Below, piece after piece: positions 61,014 to 64,000 of a stretch of 64,000 nt of DNA. The notes beneath the pieces were generated by a model, which ran no database searches, was not told the DNA's origin, and worked only from the letters and a program-made list of their open reading frames with translations. The DNA is from Prunella strophiata. Lineage: Eukaryota; Chordata; Aves; Passeriformes; Prunellidae. The first letter of the stretch is position 1. Every line of letters starts with the position of its first letter. The DNA is taken from NCBI GenBank assembly GCA_036583965.1, contig JAZBQD010000017.1, forward strand, positions 28,926,385-28,990,384. The letters are read 5' to 3'. Made by a program: the position numbers and the translations under genes.

Positions 61014-62431
61014 GTGGCGACAGGAGCCAGGATTTCATGAGCAGTCAGCCCTTAGTGGCTCCCAGCTTCCCACTGCATCCCAAGCAGCTCTGAAAACTAT
61101 GTTTGAATATGCAGAAATGTAATCAGACGCTCAGGTAGGAAGAATGCTGGGACAAGGTATGACCACAGGAAAGTCATGTGGGGAAATAATTCTCCAAGAA
61201 CAGGTAAAAGAATCTTCTACCAAGTGTCCCGTATTGAAGAAGCCAAACTGGCCAGGGTTGCGGCTAGGAAGCAGTGATGGCAACGTTTACACACAGCCAT
61301 GGGTCCACACAAAGGGTAGACACAAGTCTAAACTTCCTGTGTTCAAGCGGAGATCAGTTTGTGAGGAATACAGCCTGGACACCCCCTTAGTGTACCAAAG
61401 CAAGTGCCTGGCACAGTACAAGGGCCAACACTTGCTGGTCTTCTGAGCCACTACTGAACTGACGTCCATGACACTACTGAAGCCAACAGCAAAGCTTTTG
61501 GGCAGAGCACTAATGCCCGCAATACAGCAAACATGTAAGCACATGCATAACTGGAAAGGAAGAGTTGGGAGGGACTGACTCCATGCTGGAAGTCAGCAGT
61601 GGCAGATCATACATAGCTACAAAGGCCAGACGCAGCTAGAAATGAGACCTATGCAGGGTATTGCAACAAGAGAGGCACTACCCAGCAAAGGAAGTGGAGT
61701 GGGAGAGCAAGTCTGTAAGACAAACTAGGATGGAAACAGCATGAAAGAGGAAAAATAAACATCATGGCCCTGGCATGGACACAAACTAATCTTTCTATAC
61801 TCCTGAAGTTGCACAGAATTTGGAACAAGAGAGAGGGATTGAGAAGGCAGTAAAGTATTTCACAGATTGGGTACACATCATTGTGTACTGAACAGAAATG
61901 ATACTTTTATGAACTGGCAATGTGGGCAGGCAGCCTGAGCTGAGCATGAACAGAGGTTTGGCAGGTAAAATAAGAGAGTCATAAACCAAAAGTCTTTGGT
62001 ACAAAAGTCCAAAGAAAAAGAGCCCCTTGACAGGCACTGTTGGCTGTTGTATGTGTTTTTTGGGGTTTATTTTTCATTTTTTACTGTTCTCTCTTCACAA
62101 GGAGAAGGAAGTTGCTAATTTGGGTTTCTCTGTACTTTGCAGTTACTGAGCACTGTGCCCAGGGAGACAACAATAAAATGTTCCAGGCCTTCACCTGCAA
62201 TTACATACACCAACAAGGCATTGCTCAATAGACTGGATCACAACAGGGACCTAGTCAGTAACAATGTATGGTTTGGAAGTGGCTTGGGAGTCTGCCTCAC
62301 CAGCATGCAGAATAATTTTGCATGTGAAAGAAAAAGCAAACCCTATGCAAAAACAAACTGAAAACACTGAACTTGCTTCTCTGCTAAATAAGTAATTTCC
62401 CTGTGATTCTGATGTAAGAAAAAAAGCATCT
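61014..62431. other. Sequence between the provirus and the next CR1
   Basis: No gene or repeat family was recognised in these 1.4 kb. It includes the GCTCAG at 61129-61134 that equals the six bases before the 5' LTR. ORFs up to 100 codons here have no recognisable domain. Confidence 0.45.
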
Positions 62432-63225
62432 CCCTAGATGGCATCCAGAGGGACCTGGACAAGTTGGTCCATGGGAATCTCATGCAGTTTAACAAGACTA
62501 AGTGTCAGGCGATGCACTTGGGTCAGAGCAACCCCCAGAACCAGCACCAGCTGGGCATGAACAGAGGGAGAGCAGCCCTGTGAGAAAGCCTTGGGGGTGC
62601 TGCTGGGTGAGAGGCTGGACATGACCCAGCCATGGGCACTCCCAGCCCAGAGAGCCAAACGTGTCCTGGGCTGCATCCAAAGCAGCGTGGGCAGCAGGGA
62701 GGGAGGGGATTCTGCCCATCTGCTCTGAGAGGGGAGAGCCCACCTGGAACCCTGCACCCAGCTCTGGGGTCCCAGCAGCGTAGATGTGTTGGAGTAGGCC
62801 CAGAGGAGGCCACCAGGATGGATTAGAAGAAAGGAGCACCTCTACTATAGAAAAAGGCTGAGGTAATTGGGATTGTTCAGCCTGGAAAAGAGAAGGCTTT
62901 GGGGTGACCTATAATGCAGGTCCAGTATGGGAAGGAAGCCTGCAAGAAAGACTTTTTACAAGGGCCAAGGGGGAATGGTTTCAGAGTGAAATAGAGTGGG
63001 GTTTAGATTAGATATTAGGAAGAAATTCTTTACTGTGACAGTGGTAAGGCACTGGTACAGATTGTCCAGAGAAGCTGTGGATGCTGGAAGTGTTTGAGGC
63101 CAGGTTGGATGGGGCTCTGAGCAACCTGGTCTTAGTGAAAGGTGTCCCTGCCCATGGCAGAGGGGATGGAACTAAGAGATCTTTGAGGGCCCTTCCAACT
63201 CACATCATTGTGTAATTCTATGATA
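62432..63225 (+). mobile_element. CR1 LINE 3' fragment (about 800 bp)
   Basis: Standard CR1 order: GGGACCTGGACAAGTTGGTC, AACAAGACTAAGTGTCAGGC, GGGTGCTGCTGGGTGAGAGG, GCACCCAGCTCTGGGGTCCC, CCTGGAAAAGAGAAGGCTTT, TAGATTAGATATTAGGAAGA and GGGCCCTTCCAACTCACATC, with the terminal AATTCTATGATATTTCT. The first part corresponds to the end of ORF2 (with frameshifts and stops), the rest to the 3' untranslated part. It is the longest CR1 piece in the window after the old copy at 11100. Confidence 0.95.
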
Positions 63226-64000
63226 TTTCTTACACAGAGTTAGACTATTCCTTATGGGTTTTGTTCCACTTTCCCAAGCACAAGTTTCTAAGTCATGCCT
63301 GTGTGTTTGCACAGTGTGTTTGCACACACTACCTCCCAGTAGTGTAGGTTTCCAAACAGCAGCACACTAAAGAAAATATTTTCCAAAAAGCCTACTTCAA
63401 ACTCTTTGTTTGGTTTCTATTAAACATGTAATTAACTCTATTGCCTGAACAAACTGACAAGAAAGCTATGAAATCAAAGACTTACACAATTGCCAACCGT
63501 GAGAGTTCACAAGTCAGTTTCTGAAACAGCCATGAAATTGGCTTAGAAGCACAAAAATCATCTGCCTCTGGTTCTCCTTTTCCTTGAGCTGCCTGTATTG
63601 GAAATCTAGTAGTGGGTAGCAGTGGAGGTATGAATTTGCAGTGCAGTAGCTGCTCCAGACCTGCTCCCTCAAGGGACTGTGTGCTCCTTCTCTGGGAAGT
63701 AAGCAGGCATGGAAGGAGCTGCAGCCTTTGTGATGCAAATGCAAACCTCCACTCACCATGGGGCAACCAAGGGGTATGATTTTCCCAACTAGAGGCTAGA
63801 TACTCCTGCAGTTTTTGTCCCTCTGGCCTCCTCAGAAGGCTGGGCAATTCTGGATGTTGCAGATCTGTGTCCCTTGCCCACGTAGCTTCTTGGATCACTT
63901 GGTATTTATCCCATCTGCTAAACAGCATAAAAACAGCTGCTCTTTGAAGAAAGCCGTGAAGGCCTAAGAGTCAACATTTACATGAGCTTAGCAGGGATAT
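63226..64000. other. Terminal stretch without recognised features
   Basis: A 148-codon open frame lies on the minus strand (63928-63482) but has no recognisable domain and no clear splice or promoter context. No repeat was recognised. Confidence 0.4.

Noticed and set aside
63482..63928. 148-codon ORF on the minus strand at the window end
   Set aside because: No recognisable domain, no signal peptide, composition like noncoding sequence, and another ORF overlaps it in a different frame.

Overview
The window looks like nuclear DNA from a bird, most likely a passerine. It is a gene-poor, intron-dominated stretch with truncated CR1 LINE tails in both orientations, an avian-type ERV-L solo LTR, a tRNA(Ile)-headed SINE with a CR1-like tail (the TguSINE1 type known from zebra finch), and a decayed class II (ERV-K-like) endogenous retrovirus. 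There are no operons, bacterial signals, rRNA genes or CRISPR arrays. The assignment rests on repeat types and one recognisable vertebrate gene, all by recall without any search.

The only host gene I can support lies on the minus strand: three consecutive internal exons of a TIKI-family Wnt metalloprotease (TraB domain), best matching TRABD2A/TIKI1. In transcription order they are 18345-18199, 16071-15897 and 2715-2625. All three have GT..AG borders and compatible phases (0/0, 0/1, 1/2), and together they read as one uninterrupted frame through the second GX2H metal-site motif. The N-terminal exons were not found in the 45.7 kb upstream of 18345 and the C-terminal exon was not found below 2625, so the gene is presumed to run off both edges.

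Layout: 1-2624 is downstream intron with an A/C-only block. 2716-15896 is a 13.2 kb intron holding two CR1 fragments and a T/G-rich block. 16072-18198 is a 2.1 kb intron. 18346-64000 is presumed upstream intron (or 5' flank). It carries an ERV-L solo LTR (35367-35918), two CR1 tails in minus orientation, a probable ERV-K solo LTR (41013-41527), a SINE (50885-51017), a gag-env provirus lacking pol (56524 to about 61013) whose 3' LTR was later split by a CR1, and a large CR1 3' fragment (62432-63225).

The most interesting signals are in the provirus: a gag/env junction with no pol, two strongly dissimilar LTRs, a 41-bp U3 duplication with a perfect CArG box, and a cluster of YY1-like and ETS-like motifs inside the gag proline-rich region. 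In the host gene, an in-frame stop lies immediately past the last exon seen, with a canonical poly(A) signal about 0.4 kb further on, and could give a truncated TIKI isoform. I found no evidence of a wholly new biological system.
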